From positions 35,043 through 99,042 of the forward strand of contig JAAXHG010000165.1 of the NCBI GenBank assembly GCA_012270995.1: a stretch of DNA of 64,000 bases. The letters run 5' to 3'. Both the position numbers and the translations under genes were made by a program. The stretch is from Vicinamibacteraceae bacterium. GTDB lineage: Bacteria; Acidobacteriota; Thermoanaerobaculia; Multivoradales; Multivoraceae. Every line of letters begins with the position of its first letter. Position 1 is the stretch's first letter. Shown one piece after another: positions 26,794 through 37,307 of the stretch. Below the pieces are notes generated by a model. It did not search any database and had not been told where the DNA came from. It saw only the letters and a list, made by a program, of their open reading frames with translations.

Positions 26794-27672
26794 CTACATA
26801 AGGTCGCTGAAGTGGATCGGCTTGGGGAAGTCGGCGGACGCGGCGCGGATCTTCTCGCCGATGGCGGCGACATCCCAGGGATCCTGGTCGTTCGGCCTGC
26901 TGGCGATCTCGAGCGACTGCCAGGCCAGGAGCGACACCTTGTTGCCGCCGACCGCGAAGATGCGGCCCGTGATGTCGGCGGCGTCGTCGCTGCACAGCCA
27001 GACGACGGCCGGCGACACCTTCTCGGGCGCCAGCGGCTCGGCGGTCGTTTCCGGCATGATGTCCTCGGTCAGGCGGGACCAGGCGGCGGGAGCGAGCAGG
27101 TTCACCGTCACGCCGTACTTCGCGCCCTCGAGCGCCAGGCAGCGCATGAACCCCGCCATCCCCGCCTTGGCGGCGCCGTAGTTCGTCTGGCCGAAGTTGC
27201 CGAGCAGGCCCGAGGTCGAACTCGTCATGATGATGCGGCCGCCGGACTCCTGCTCGATCATCTGATCGTAGGCGGCTTTCGTGACCAGGTAGGTGCCTCG
27301 CAGGTGCACGTCGAGGACGACGTCCCACATCTCGTCGGTCATGTTCTTGAACGACTTGTCGCGCAGGATGCCGGCGTTGTTGATCGCGATGTCGAGCTTG
27401 CCGAACTCGTCCACGGCGCGTTGCACCATCGCCTCCGCGGCGTCGCCGTCCGAGACCGAGCCGTAGTCGGCGACCGCCTGACCGCCGGCGTCCCGGATCT
27501 CCTGGGCCACCTGGTCGGCCATGGCGGTACCGGCGCCGGTGCCGTCCCGCGCGCCGCCCAGATCGTTGACCACGACCGCGGCGCCTTCCTGCGCCAGGAG
27601 CAAGGCGTGAGTGCGGCCGAGACCGCCTCCAGCGCCTGTAACGAGTGCAACCTTGCCGTCGAGCAGACCCAT
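26794..27672 (-). CDS. SDR-family 3-hydroxyacyl-CoA/3-oxoacyl reductase
   Basis: A 292-residue NAD(P)-dependent dehydrogenase. The cofactor loop is TGAGGGLGRTHALLLA, followed by VVVNDLGG, INNAGILRD, the catalytic Ser in MTSSTSG and YGAAK. The VNDLGGARDGTG signature and the C-terminal extension are typical of the (3R)-hydroxyacyl-CoA dehydrogenase domain of MFE-2-like proteins. It probably acts in fatty-acid or steroid side-chain oxidation. The ATG at 27672 is preceded by a clear AGGAA ribosome-binding stretch. Confidence 0.87.
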   Translation of the reverse strand: MGLLDGKVALVTGAGGGLGRTHALLLAQEGAAVVVNDLGGARDGTGAGTAMADQVAQEIRDAGGQAVADYGSVSDGDAAEAMVQRAVDEFGKLDIAINNAGILRDKSFKNMTDEMWDVVLDVHLRGTYLVTKAAYDQMIEQESGGRIIMTSSTSGLLGNFGQTNYGAAKAGMAGFMRCLALEGAKYGVTVNLLAPAAWSRLTEDIMPETTAEPLAPEKVSPAVVWLCSDDAADITGRIFAVGGNKVSLLAWQSLEIASRPNDQDPWDVAAIGEKIRAASADFPKPIHFSDLM

Positions 27673-27776
27673 GGTGAGTTCCTTCCTTATCGTCGTCCTG
27701 TCGGGATGTCGCGATGCCGAAGCGCGCGAAGTCTAGCCCGAAACACGCGGTGAACTGGCCCGGTAGAGTCCAAGCG

Positions 27777-28535
27777 ATGAGGCGCACGACGGTCCTCCAC
27801 TTCTTCGCGTCGGTGGCGGCCGCGTTTCCGCTCGCGACGGCGACCGGAAGCTCCGCGCAGCTACCACCCGAACGGCACGCCGACGAGTCGAGCGCGGCAA
27901 TGCTGTCGCGGCAGGCGAGCCTCCACGAGTCCCGGGGTGACTACGAGGCAGCAATCGCCGGCTATGACCGGGCGATCGAGGCCCAGCCGCGGGACTGGCA
28001 GCTCTATCTCCTCCGAGGATCGGCGCGGTTCAAGGCTGGCCGGATCGAAGCCTCGATCGAGGACTTCGACCAGGTCGTCGCGCTCGATCCGTCCCAGGAC
28101 CCGTACCTGTGGCAGCGCGGCATCTCGTACTACTACGCCGGCCGGTTCGCCGACTGCCGCGGCCAGTTCGAGCGCCACCGGCTGGTCAATCCGAACGACG
28201 TCGAGAACGCGGTGTGGCATCTGCTCTGCGTCGCGGTCGTGGACGGCCTGGAGGTGGCGCAGGCGGCGATGCTGCCGGTCGGCCCCGACCCGCGCCGGCC
28301 GATGAAGGAGATCGACGCGCTGTTCCGAGGCGAGGGGAGGGTCGCGGAGGTCGAGGCCGCCGTACGGGAGGAGGGTTCCGGCGCGCGTTTCTACGCCGAT
28401 CTGTACCTGGGCCTCTACTACGAACTCGTGGGCGAGGACGAGAAGGCCGCAGCCTCGATCGAACGCGCCGCTGCGTTACCCAACCGCGGCTACATGGTCG
28501 AGGTGGCGCGGGTGCACCGCGGCCTGAGTCCCTAG
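27777..28535 (+). CDS. Exported TPR-repeat protein
   Basis: A 252-residue periplasmic protein with a signal peptide (TTVLHFFASVAAAFPLATATGSSAQ) and at least two tetratricopeptide repeats: SLHESRGDYEAAIAGYDRAIEAQP and the following KAGRIEASIEDFDQVVALDP, each with the usual small/large packing residues. A third degenerate unit covers YYYAGRFADCRGQFERH. It is likely a protein-protein scaffold. Its TAG overlaps the convergent stop on a shared CTAG. Confidence 0.78.
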   Translation: MRRTTVLHFFASVAAAFPLATATGSSAQLPPERHADESSAAMLSRQASLHESRGDYEAAIAGYDRAIEAQPRDWQLYLLRGSARFKAGRIEASIEDFDQVVALDPSQDPYLWQRGISYYYAGRFADCRGQFERHRLVNPNDVENAVWHLLCVAVVDGLEVAQAAMLPVGPDPRRPMKEIDALFRGEGRVAEVEAAVREEGSGARFYADLYLGLYYELVGEDEKAAASIERAAALPNRGYMVEVARVHRGLSP

Positions 28536-29836
28536 CCCCCCTCGCCGGCGATCGCCCACAGGTGACCGTCGGTGCGGATGTACCAGACGCCGCCGACGAG
28601 GGCTGGCGAGGCGATCGTTCGTTCGCCGATCCGGTTGACGTGGAGAAGCTCGAAGTCCGGCCCTTCCCTGATGACGAAGGTCTCGCCGTTGTCGTTGGTG
28701 AAGAAGATCTTGCCGCCGAAGGCGACCGGCGCGGCGGAGAAGCCCTCACGCATCCGCTCGCCCAGGCGTTCCTGCCACACGACCTCGCCGCTCTTCGCCT
28801 CGTAGACCGTGATCACGCTGACCATGTCGTTGACCATGTAGAGGTACTCGCCGACCAGCATCGGCGCGACGACGAATGGCGATCCCTTGGCCGCGGTCCA
28901 GACGATGCGGCTGTCCGTCACGTCGCCGTTGCCGCCGGGGCGGATCGCCAGAGTCGGCCCGGCGCGGCCGGAGGTGCTGAACAGCAGGTCGTGGCCGACC
29001 ACGGGGCTCGGGATGACCTCGAAGGTCGTGCCGCCGACGCGCCACAGCTCGCGGCCGTCCTCGGGCGCGTAGGCGATCACGTGGTGCTGGCTGTTGACGA
29101 CGAGCTCGTCGCGCTCCTCGCCTTCGTCGGTGGTGACCGAGATCGCGGCCGGCGAACTCCAGCCGACCCGGGTGGCCCGTTCGGTTCGCCACAGCTCCTC
29201 GCCGGTGCGGCGGTCGAACGCGGCGATGAAGGACGGGGCGCGCTGCTGCTCCTGCACGATGATCAGACGATCGCCGTGCAGCAGGGGCGAGGAGGCGGTG
29301 CCGTGGAAGGCGCTCAACTCGCCGAAGGACTCGTGCCAGACGATCTCGCCGCGGAAGTCGACGGCGAGAAGCCCGTGGTTGCCGAAGTAGGCGTAGACGC
29401 GCTCGCCGTCGGTGGTGGGTGTCGACGAGGCGTGGCCGTTCTTCGGGTAGGCCCGCTCGGGGCTGGCCGCGGGCGCCGCGGTGGACCAGAGCCTCTTGCC
29501 GGTTGCCCGGTCGAAGGCGAGCACGGAGCGCCTGGCGCCGGCCGCCTCGGCGGTGGTCAGGAAGATTCGGTCGCCCCAGACGATCGGCGAGGAGTTGCCC
29601 TTGCCGGGGACGGCGACCTTCCAGCGCACGTTCTCCTCCGGGCCCCAACGGTCGACGTAGCCAGTGCCCGTGACTTCGCCCTGGCCGCTCGGACCGCGCC
29701 ACTGCGGCCAGGTGGTGGCCGGGTCCGCGTCGGCCGGCGTCATCCGGGCCCTTTCGTCGGCGAGGGCGGGGTCTGCGGCAAGCGCCGTGAGGAGTAAGGC
29801 GGCGGCGTACAGGCGAATCGGCGTCGTGTGGCTCAT
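28532..29836 (-). CDS. PQQ-like beta-propeller repeat protein (exported)
   Basis: A 434-residue secreted protein with a signal peptide (IRLYAAALLLTALAADPALA) and repeated PQQ-like blades (WPQWRGPSGQG, VLAFDRATGKRLW, IAAFDRRTGEELWRT, VIAYAPEDGRELWRVG, VYEAKSGEVVWQE). Such outer-membrane-protein-assembly or quinoprotein-like propellers are abundant in Acidobacteria and Planctomycetes; no catalytic residues can be assigned. The start at 29836 gives the signal peptide directly. Confidence 0.85.
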   Translation of the reverse strand: MSHTTPIRLYAAALLLTALAADPALADERARMTPADADPATTWPQWRGPSGQGEVTGTGYVDRWGPEENVRWKVAVPGKGNSSPIVWGDRIFLTTAEAAGARRSVLAFDRATGKRLWSTAAPAASPERAYPKNGHASSTPTTDGERVYAYFGNHGLLAVDFRGEIVWHESFGELSAFHGTASSPLLHGDRLIIVQEQQRAPSFIAAFDRRTGEELWRTERATRVGWSSPAAISVTTDEGEERDELVVNSQHHVIAYAPEDGRELWRVGGTTFEVIPSPVVGHDLLFSTSGRAGPTLAIRPGGNGDVTDSRIVWTAAKGSPFVVAPMLVGEYLYMVNDMVSVITVYEAKSGEVVWQERLGERMREGFSAAPVAFGGKIFFTNDNGETFVIREGPDFELLHVNRIGERTIASPALVGGVWYIRTDGHLWAIAGEGG

Positions 29837-29888
29837 GCCGGAATGATAGAACCTGCCGCGAATCGGAACCCACTGGGAGCAGCATGGA

Positions 29889-30881
<993 letters not shown>

Positions 30882-30954
30882 ATGCTCTTTGCTGGGAACT
30901 GGGTTCGCCGGCGTGTCATCCGTGAGCCCGCTGACGGGCGCACGGACTGGTTCG

Positions 30955-31012
30955 CGGGTGGCGCGGATTCGCGCCACCCGGGTTCCCGCCGGCATCCGGC
31001 GCAAAGCGCCGG
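30955..31012. repeat. Double-hairpin palindromic element (REP/BIME-like), copy 1
   Basis: Hairpin A: CGGGTGGCGCG (30955-30965) pairs perfectly with CGCGCCACCCG (30970-30980) around GATT. After GGTTC and a spacer comes hairpin B: CCGGCGC (30996-31002) and GCGCCGG (31006-31012) around AAA. It lies in the 195-bp space between acuI and a PQQ dehydrogenase. A diverged copy with the same layout sits at 46396-46449. It could also act as a terminator for acuI. Confidence 0.6.
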
Positions 31013-31076
31013 CCTCCGGGACTTCCGCCGCGTCCGCGACGGTGGAAGAGGCCCAACGAGTCGCACTCCGTGCGCC

Positions 31077-33131
<2,055 letters not shown>

Positions 33132-33191
33132 GCTTCCGCGCGTACAATCCCTCGGGCGCCTTTCCGCACCGGGCAACGAAGGAGAACGAAG

Positions 33192-34163
33192 ATGTGGCGA
33201 GCTGGCGAACGGACGAACCGACGGCGTCTGGCGGCTGTTGCCGCCTCCGCTTTCCTGCTGGCATCGGTAGGGGGAGCGGCGATGGGCAGTGATCTGATGG
33301 ATCGCGTGGAGCGCGGCTACGCTGACTCGAACGGCGTCAAGATTCACTACGCCTCGATCGGCGAGGGTCCCCTGGTCGTGATGATCCACGGCTTCCCGGA
33401 CTTCTGGTACTCGTGGCGGCACCAGATGGAGGTTCTGTCGAGCGACTTCCAGGTCGTCGCGATCGACCAGCGCGGCTACAACAGGAGCGACCAGCCCGAG
33501 GGCGACGAGAACTACGACATGCGCTATCTGGTCGGCGACGTGGCGGCGGTGATCCGGCATCTGGGTCGCGACAAGGCGACGATCGTCGGGCATGACTGGG
33601 GCGGCGCGGTCGCCTGGCAGTTCGCGTTCCATGTACCCCAGATGACGGAGCGGCTGATCATCCTGAACCTGCCGCACCCGAACGGCATGGGCCGGGAACT
33701 GGCGAACAACGCGGAGCAGCAGCAGAACAGCGGCTACGCTCGCAAGTTCCAGGAAGGCAGCCCCAGCGATCCGGACATCTTCTTCGGCATGCCGATGACG
33801 CCGCGGACGCTCTCCGGCTGGGTGCGCGACGAGGCCGCCAGGAAGCACTACGTCGAGGCGTTCGAACGCTCCGACTTCGACGCGATGCTCGCCTACTACA
33901 AGCGGAACTACCCGCGCGAAGGCGGCGGCGGCATCGGCCAGGCGGAGGGCCAGGAAACGCCCCGCCTCGGCATGCCGGTGCTCCAATTCCACGGCCTGGA
34001 CGACACGGCGCTGCACTCCGACGGCCTGAACAACACCTGGGACTGGCTCGACAGCGACCTGACCCTGGTCACCGTGCCGGGTGCGAACCACTTCGTGCAG
34101 GAGGACGCGGCCGACCTCGTCTCGACGACGATGAAGTGGTGGCTGCTGGCGCGGGTGGAGTGA
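33192..34163 (+). CDS. Exported alpha/beta hydrolase (epoxide hydrolase/dehalogenase-like)
   Basis: A 323-residue hydrolase. It shows the oxyanion motif [19 protein letters not shown], the nucleophile in [11 protein letters not shown] (Asp) and the base His in [10 protein letters not shown]. This places it with soluble epoxide hydrolases and haloalkane dehalogenases. A signal peptide ([20 protein letters not shown]) precedes the domain, unusual for that family. A GGAG-type ribosome site lies 8-12 bases before the ATG at 33192. It follows the PQQ dehydrogenase by 60 bases. Confidence 0.87.
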   Translation: MWRAGERTNRRRLAAVAASAFLLASVGGAAMGSDLMDRVERGYADSNGVKIHYASIGEGPLVVMIHGFPDFWYSWRHQMEVLSSDFQVVAIDQRGYNRSDQPEGDENYDMRYLVGDVAAVIRHLGRDKATIVGHDWGGAVAWQFAFHVPQMTERLIILNLPHPNGMGRELANNAEQQQNSGYARKFQEGSPSDPDIFFGMPMTPRTLSGWVRDEAARKHYVEAFERSDFDAMLAYYKRNYPREGGGGIGQAEGQETPRLGMPVLQFHGLDDTALHSDGLNNTWDWLDSDLTLVTVPGANHFVQEDAADLVSTTMKWWLLARVE

Positions 34164-34303
34164 GGGTAGTGGGCGGTCGCGCGTAGCTGCCTTCGTCGTT
34201 AGTTGGGTCGGTAGGCGTGCATGAACCTTGCGCCGGCAGTTGACGCAGGGACGGCCCCGTCGGGAGTAGAGTGCGATGGGCGAGGGATGGAGTGGCTTCG
34301 GCC

Positions 34304-35401
34304 GTGAAGGAGCGTCGAAAGACTCGTTTCCGGGCGACGCCGAGCAGGCTGGAGGTCAATCTGCGGGCGATCCCGGTCCTGCCGGCGAGCGGATGGCGGC
34401 TCCTGTCGGCACGGGAAGTAGCCCTCGCCGGGGCGGTCCCGAAGGACTACCTGGCCTATGGCCTGCCAAGACGCTGGACGAACGAGGAGCCGGAACAGGA
34501 TCCGCTGCTGATCGCTACGAGTGGTTTCATCGCCAAGAAGGGGCGCTTCTCGGCGTCGGCGCGGGAGTGCGTCACGGAGGAGGTCATCTCGAAGATCGGC
34601 GCCATGCTGCCAGTCAAGATGGCGAAGTCGCGGCTCGTCCGAATCCCGGAGAGCGGAGGCCTCGGTACCGCGAGACGCGGCAAGGCACATGCCGTGAGGT
34701 TCTTGTCCCGCGACTTCGTCGACCGCCGGCGCTACGAGCTGCGACACGGAATGGAACTTGCTGCTGCGTACTTCGATACGACGGCGGAAGACGTCGCGAG
34801 CACGTTCGGGCTGGGCGACAAGGGGAAGGAGCGGGACTTCTACACGGTGGACAACGTGTTGGAGATTCTGAACGCCGTGTATCCTGACGTGCAGAACCTC
34901 GGTGGGCCTTCAAGGCTCGAGACTGGACTCGCCAAGATGTTGACATTCGATGCCTTTGTGGGCGCTCCAGACCGGCATGCCATGAACTGGGGCGTGTTGG
35001 CGCCAGTCGAGCCAGGCGGCCCTGGCCCGCGGTTCGCTCCCCTGTTCGACACGGCAAGGGGGCTCTTCGGAGATCACTCGGATGCGGACCTTCTGGCCAA
35101 GTCTGCGAAGTTCGGGCGGAAGCGCTTCGTCGAGCGTTACGCGGAGCGTTCGCGGCCGATTCTGGGAATCGACGGCGGCAGCAGGGTCAGCCACTTCGAT
35201 CTGGTGGCTTGGATCGCCAACGAACGCCGCGACATTCTGTTGCCGGGGATTCGTGAGGTTCTTGGGGCTGTCCGGCTTGCCGACATCGAGTTCATGCTTC
35301 AGCGCAGATTCCGGCGGATCATCACGCAGGTGCGAATCGGCTTCATCATGGAACTGCTGGAAGTGCGGTTGACCCGCTTGGCCCGGGCGATCAAGCGATG
35401 A
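34304..35401 (+). CDS. HipA-like kinase toxin (HipT-like, C-terminal half)
   Basis: A 365-residue HipA-type serine/threonine kinase. Substrate/ATP-lobe features are GRFSASARECVTEEVISKIG. The catalytic block is MLTFDAFVGAPDRHAMNWGVL (HxD-like DRH..N), followed by the metal motif PLFDTARGLFG. It lacks the HipA N-terminal subdomain, which is encoded by the next gene. Either GTG at 34304 or one at 34271 may start it. Its stop overlaps the next ATG as ATGA. No HipB gene precedes it. Confidence 0.75.
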   Translation: MKERRKTRFRATPSRLEVNLRAIPVLPASGWRLLSAREVALAGAVPKDYLAYGLPRRWTNEEPEQDPLLIATSGFIAKKGRFSASARECVTEEVISKIGAMLPVKMAKSRLVRIPESGGLGTARRGKAHAVRFLSRDFVDRRRYELRHGMELAAAYFDTTAEDVASTFGLGDKGKERDFYTVDNVLEILNAVYPDVQNLGGPSRLETGLAKMLTFDAFVGAPDRHAMNWGVLAPVEPGGPGPRFAPLFDTARGLFGDHSDADLLAKSAKFGRKRFVERYAERSRPILGIDGGSRVSHFDLVAWIANERRDILLPGIREVLGAVRLADIEFMLQRRFRRIITQVRIGFIMELLEVRLTRLARAIKR

Positions 35402-35811
35402 AGAGAGTTCTCTCGTCGCTGTTGAAGTCGAGCGCATGGGGGGTTGGGCGTTCCCACTCCGCCGAGTGTGGGGCCCCGGGCAAGCGCGTTCAGGTCTATC
35501 GGCGAAAGCACACCGATCCCCCGGAGCTGGTTGGCGAACTCTCGTTGGACGACGGTGAGTACGTTTTCAACTACGTTCCCGGCTATTCGGGCGTTCCCAT
35601 TTCGGCCTTTCCGGAAACTACGGAGCGCTACCGAGCCGAGTTTCTCTGGCCTTTCTTCGAAGTGCGGATTCCACCCACCAGCCGGAAGGACGTGCAGGAA
35701 GTGATGGAGGCTGAGAAGATCGACGGGAGCGATCCGTTCGAGATGCTCGCCAAGCTCGGCCGCCTCTCAGTGGCGAACTCGTATGAGCTGAGACTCGTCG
35801 GGGAAAGCTGA
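35398..35811 (+). CDS. HipA N-terminal-domain (HipS-like) protein
   Basis: A 137-residue protein corresponding to the N-terminal subdomain of Hip[67 protein letters not shown]. In HipBST systems the small protein (HipS) can act as the antitoxin. Here it lies downstream of the kinase, the reverse of the usual HipB-HipS-HipT order. It overlaps the kinase gene by 4 bases and is translated with it. Confidence 0.72.
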   Translation: MKRVLSSLLKSSAWGVGRSHSAECGAPGKRVQVYRRKHTDPPELVGELSLDDGEYVFNYVPGYSGVPISAFPETTERYRAEFLWPFFEVRIPPTSRKDVQEVMEAEKIDGSDPFEMLAKLGRLSVANSYELRLVGES

Positions 35812-35904
35812 TCCTGGAGCATCTCCGTCTCGGGCAACTGGCGGATCATCTTCCGATTTGCCGACGGCGACGCGTTCGATGTCGACTTGGTCGACTCCAC
35901 TAAC
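35812..35904 (+). pseudogene. HigB toxin C-terminal stub
   Basis: Directly after the HipS-like stop, in the same frame, the DNA encodes [19 protein letters not shown] followed by [10 protein letters not shown], the conserved end of HigB/RelE toxins. The 5' two-thirds and the stop codon are missing. It precedes an intact HigA gene, so it is the leftover of a higBA pair whose toxin has been lost. Confidence 0.7.
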
Positions 35905-35926
35905 CGGACCCACAGGAGGCGGCTTC

Positions 35927-36223
35927 ATGGCGATGATGAACCCTCCCCATCCCGGCCACAGCATCCGGGAGAACTGCCTGACACCGCTCGGGCTGAACGT
36001 GACCGATGCAGCCCGCGTGCTGGGAGTGGCGCGACACACGCTGTCCCGGGTCCTGAACGGCCACGCGGCAATCTCCCCGGAGATGACCATTCGGTTGGAG
36101 AAGGCCGGTTGGTCCAACGCCGAGTTCTGGCTGCGGCGGCAGGCGACCTGGGATCTCGTCCAGGCCCGTAAGCGGGAGGACCGTATCCGCGTCGAGCCCT
36201 ATCGACCGCGGGTTGTGTCGTGA
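35927..36223 (+). CDS. higA: HigA-family antitoxin (XRE HTH)
   Basis: A 98-residue antitoxin. The opening [19 protein letters not shown] and the HTH helices [20 protein letters not shown] and [20 protein letters not shown] are diagnostic of HigA. A strong AGGAGG lies 7 bases before ATG 35927. The usual HigB partner is reduced to a stub immediately upstream, so this is an orphan antitoxin. It might now regulate the Hip pair just upstream (speculative). Confidence 0.88.
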   Translation: MAMMNPPHPGHSIRENCLTPLGLNVTDAARVLGVARHTLSRVLNGHAAISPEMTIRLEKAGWSNAEFWLRRQATWDLVQARKREDRIRVEPYRPRVVS

Positions 36224-36237
36224 GGCAGCCGAGCGAG

Positions 36238-36414
36238 TAGGAGTGGTTGCGGCCGCTGCGACAGGGCCGACCGGACATCCGGCGATCCGCGATCTGGACC
36301 TGGCGCCGGTGACCTACCTGTACGGGGGCGCCAGTACGTGGTCCTCGCCGTCGGCGGCAGCGGAGTGCCGTCGGAGTTGATCGCGTTCGCGCTGCCGGGA
36401 GAAACAGGCTGAGC
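36238..36414 (+). pseudogene. Chimeric remnant of a PQQ dehydrogenase gene
   Basis: 36238-36310 matches the segment near 32668-32736 of the quinoprotein gene (GCGGCCGCTG, CGACCGGACATCCGGC). Then 36318-36414 matches 33027-33131 up to the stop codon (CTACCTG...GTACGTGGTCCTCGCC, CTGCCGGGAGAAACAGGCTGA). About 290 bases between those segments are missing, and there are roughly one in ten substitutions and an in-frame stop. It looks like a decayed partial duplicate, from this gene or a paralogue. Confidence 0.8.
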
Positions 36415-36507
36415 GGGTCCGGGACGAGGACGCGAGAGCTGGCTGCGGCACCCAGGGTGGGTCCGGGCGAGCGCGGCGAGGACGTTCGCCCGTTGGAAGC
36501 CGATCAA
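36415..36507 (-). pseudogene. Truncated VapC-like PIN toxin stub
   Basis: A TTG at 36507-36505 overlaps the antitoxin stop as TTGA, and the frame reads IGFQRANVLAALARTHPG, resembling the start of VapC toxins (FDANVLxALA). After about 30 codons the sequence runs into the PQQ dehydrogenase remnant. The rest of the PIN domain is absent. Confidence 0.5.
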
Positions 36508-36728
36508 GGCCAGTCGTCCAGTGATCGATGTACGTCCTCATTGGTCACGGCCTCGGTGTCGGAAGGGACGGCGAACACGGACTCCTCGGCGCCCTTTCGG
36601 ACGGCGCCAAGGTCGAACCCGCGTCGAGCCAGTTCCGACAGGACGCTTCCCAGACTGCAGCCCTTTCGCGCGGCCAGCGCCTTGGCCGCTGCCAGCACGT
36701 CATCGTCGATCGTCACGGTGACGCGCAT
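36504..36728 (-). CDS. Ribbon-helix-helix antitoxin (VapB-like)
   Basis: A 74-residue protein starting MRVTVTIDDDVLAAAKALA, the strand and first helix of an RHH DNA-binding fold, with GCSLGSVLSELARRGF as the second helix. The acidic C-terminus would bind a toxin. Its toxin is only a stub, so it is an orphan. Confidence 0.78.
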   Translation of the reverse strand: MRVTVTIDDDVLAAAKALAARKGCSLGSVLSELARRGFDLGAVRKGAEESVFAVPSDTEAVTNEDVHRSLDDWP

Positions 36729-36743
36729 GGGGGAATCATGACA

Positions 36744-36995
36744 TCAGTGAGCATGCGCTGCCTCGAATCCGCGCCGACCCTGCTGGTTGAGCGAGCGTCC
36801 GGCTGCCGTCGGCCGCGGGAGCTCCATGCGGTCGTTACGCACGCTCTTCGCCAGCGCCGCCGCGACCTCCACGCGGGTAATCAGCGCCGTTCCGACCGAC
36901 TAGGCGTTCTCGATCAGTCCGCTTACCGCATTGGACTCGTCTTCTTCGACGTAGTGCTTGAAGAGGGCACTCGTGTCCAGATAGACGGAACTCAC
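36744..36995 (-). pseudogene. VapC PIN toxin with internal stop and lost C-terminus
   Basis: A GTG at 36995 overlaps the antitoxin stop as GTGA. The frame gives SVYLDTSALFKHYVEEDES, then ...GLIENA, a TAG at 36902-36900, and VGTALITRVEVAAALAKSV in the same frame. These are the first two conserved PIN blocks (Asp and Glu). The third block (D..D) is missing; the frame closes at 36744. Confidence 0.75.
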
Positions 36996-37255
36996 CGGCG
37001 GTTCTCTCGCACGATGTCGGCCATGGTGCCTTCACCGCGGAGGCGAGCCCTGGGCGTGAACTTCCTCGGTTTTCCCTTGCCCGGCAGGATCAGAGGGCCA
37101 TTCTGCTCCGCGTCGCACGGCTTGGGCTCGGGCACGATCCTCGCCACGCGGTGTTCGCCGTCCGTCAGGAGGAGCGTCGTACCCTGCTGGACCTCCTCCA
37201 GGCAGCCGTTCAGGTCGGCCTGAAGCTCGTGGATCTCGACGTGGCGTTCTCTCAT
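36992..37255 (-). CDS. Phd/YefM-type antitoxin
   Basis: An 87-residue protein (RHVEIHELQADLNGCLEEVQQ, then TTLLLTDGEHRVARIVP) typical of the Phd/YefM family, with a basic-rich C-terminal tail. It is upstream of and overlaps a broken VapC. The toxin is inactive, leaving the antitoxin. It ends 53 bases from the methyltransferase stop region in the same orientation. Confidence 0.75.
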   Translation of the reverse strand: MRERHVEIHELQADLNGCLEEVQQGTTLLLTDGEHRVARIVPEPKPCDAEQNGPLILPGKGKPRKFTPRARLRGEGTMADIVRENRR

Positions 37256-37307
37256 GCTGTCTCTCCTTTCCTGGCGAGCATGCTCTGCGCTCAGCCGCGC
37301 GAGGCCG

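Noticed and set aside
30882..31076. A start for the PQQ dehydrogenase at the ATG 30882
   Set aside because: The added 65 residues run through the hairpin repeat and precede the signal peptide; the GTG at 31077 is placed right for export.
34276..34887. A plus-strand frame starting ATG 34276
   Set aside because: It lies in a different frame from the HipA-like kinase and shows no homology; the kinase frame has the motifs.
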